This document shows positions 14,833 to 15,842 of a stretch of DNA of 15,842 nucleotides, in pieces. This DNA is from Gammaproteobacteria bacterium (GTDB taxonomy: Bacteria; Pseudomonadota; Gammaproteobacteria; Granulosicoccales; Granulosicoccaceae): positions 1 to 15,842 of the forward strand of contig JAHQVR010000192.1 in NCBI GenBank assembly GCA_019634245.1, in the 5' to 3' direction. The first letter of the stretch is position 1, and each line of letters begins with the position of its first letter. Made by a program: the position numbers and the translations under genes. A model generated the notes under the pieces. It did not search any database. It was not told the DNA's origin and saw only the letters and a program-made list of their open reading frames with translations.

Positions 14833-15842
14833 TACGCTTTAACTCGATTATTACTGGGATCATACAAACAAGGTTCGCAAACGACAGCGGGGTAGTGTTT
14901 ACCAAGAACGTCTATGGTGAGTGCTGTGCCAATGTTTGCAAAATCAGGTTTTAAAAAAGCAAAAGCGATATTTTTGTTTGTCCGATGACCATAGCCACCG
15001 GAGGTTACCGTGCCGATTAATTCGTCGCCTGAGTAAACCGAATCACCGGCATGAGCTGCTGCGATATCGCAATCGACAATTAACGTGACGAACAGTTTTT
15101 TTGGCCCACGATCTATCTCCTTCTCAAGTGCGGATTTACCAATAAAATCAGGCTTGCTTAAGTCAACAAAACGATCCAGCGCTGATTCCATTGGGTTTCG
15201 CTCATAGATCAAATCTGCTTTCCAATGCCGATAACCTTTTTCCAGGCGCATGGATTCTGTTGCGTACAAGCCAAAACGTGTTAGCTTGAACGATTGACCA
15301 GCCTGGTTGATAAGCTGCCATACTAAGTAGAGTTGTTCATTGGGAATATGCAGCTCGTAGGCGAGTTCTCCAGAAAAGCTAACGCTCATGGCTGTGACAC
15401 TGGCATGCCCCAGATTCATTTGCTGAACACTCATCCACGGAAACGCCGCCTTTGACCAATCACTGCGTGGTGATAGTGACTGTAGCAAAGCGCGTGATTG
15501 TGGTCCCGCCACAACCAGAATCGTATGGCTGGATGTCATCTCAGTCAGTTGAACTGATTCTGGTTTGAACTGGTTTATCCAGTCACGATCATGCCACTCA
15601 GCGGCTGCAGCAGAGCCATACCAATAGTGCTCATCGGCCAGCTTGGCGATGGTAGCCTCACCCAACACATGGCCATGCTCATTGAGTAGATAACAGAGGC
15701 GCACCTTGCCAATAGTGGTGGGTAGCTTGCCGCACACCAGCTTATCAAGTAGCGCTTCACTGCCATCACCTTGTATGCAATAACGGTTGAACCCGGAAAC
15801 CTCCATGACGCCGACGTTTTCGACAAGTTTGGCAATCTCGTC
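14832..15842 (-). CDS. Dimethylglycine/sarcosine dehydrogenase-like protein, C-terminal GcvT-type folate domain (5' end beyond window)
   Basis: The frame is open through the window edge: twelve codons precede the Met at 15806 and join it without a stop (…LVENVGVMEVSGF). Only the C-terminal 336 residues are therefore seen. They form a GcvT/aminomethyltransferase-like tetrahydrofolate-binding module. Visible landmarks are 'LLDKLVCGKLP' and 'YLLNEHGHVLGEATIAKL' near the front, 'VVAGPQSRALLQSL', 'VSFSGELAYELHIP', 'ESMRLEKGYRHW' and 'LSKPDFIGKSALEKE', then 'GTVTSGGYGHRTNKNIAFAFL' (split) near the end. The wording, especially RLEKGYRHW, is that of DMGDH/SARDH-type enzymes, which oxidise N-methyl groups with FAD and pass formaldehyde to folate. 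The FAD domain would lie outside the window; a stand-alone GcvT-like protein remains possible. The gene overlaps the mttB-like gene by 1 nt. Confidence 0.85.
   Translation of the reverse strand, partial: DEIAKLVENVGVMEVSGFNRYCIQGDGSEALLDKLVCGKLPTTIGKVRLCYLLNEHGHVLGEATIAKLADEHYWYGSAAAAEWHDRDWINQFKPESVQLTEMTSSHTILVVAGPQSRALLQSLSPRSDWSKAAFPWMSVQQMNLGHASVTAMSVSFSGELAYELHIPNEQLYLVWQLINQAGQSFKLTRFGLYATESMRLEKGYRHWKADLIYERNPMESALDRFVDLSKPDFIGKSALEKEIDRGPKKLFVTLIVDCDIAAAHAGDSVYSGDELIGTVTSGGYGHRTNKNIAFAFLKPDFANIGTALTIDVLGKHYPAVVCEPCLYDPSNNRVKA

Overview
The window looks like a chromosomal region from a Gram-negative bacterium of moderate GC content, most likely a marine Gammaproteobacterium. That assignment is inferred from the gene families, the Sec and Tat export signals and the overall protein style. 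No rRNA or other phylogenetic marker is present. No tRNA, rRNA, CRISPR array, prophage or intact insertion sequence was seen. The theme is uptake and breakdown of small organic nitrogen compounds, above all methylated amines of the glycine betaine type.

Layout, left half (+ strand): (1) The last 19 codons of a probable glycine-betaine binding protein (ProX/OpuAC type), a strong stem-loop, then proV-like ATPase and proW-like permease genes that overlap by 4 nt. The permease carries an unusual N-terminal extension of about 280 residues. (2) After a second perfect inverted repeat comes a tight dpp/opp-type operon: permease B, permease C and a fused double ATPase. No binding-protein gene lies inside it.

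Middle: a GNAT acetyltransferase (-) diverges from a fosmidomycin-resistance-like MFS transporter (+). The MFS gene converges on a family-5 peptide/opine-type periplasmic binding protein (-), which is the best candidate for the missing partner of the dpp-type operon. Beyond it lie a 364-nt noncoding stretch with several nested inverted repeats and a terminator-like hairpin, a small Tat-signal protein of unknown function (-), and a 519-nt gap without a recognisable gene.

Right part: a secreted YceI-family protein and a pirin-family cupin (+). They face a convergent (-) operon of a dimethylglycine/sarcosine-dehydrogenase-like protein, whose 5' part is cut off by the window edge, and a non-pyrrolysine MttB-superfamily methyltransferase. 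The stop and start of these two genes share one base (TAATG).

Inferred joint role: the ProXVW system imports glycine betaine or a related betaine. The MttB-like enzyme could remove one methyl group from a quaternary amine. The DMGDH-like protein, with its folate-binding GcvT-type domain, could oxidatively demethylate the resulting tertiary amine. The dpp-type transporter would bring in peptides or another amine-containing substrate. The substrates cannot be read from the sequence.
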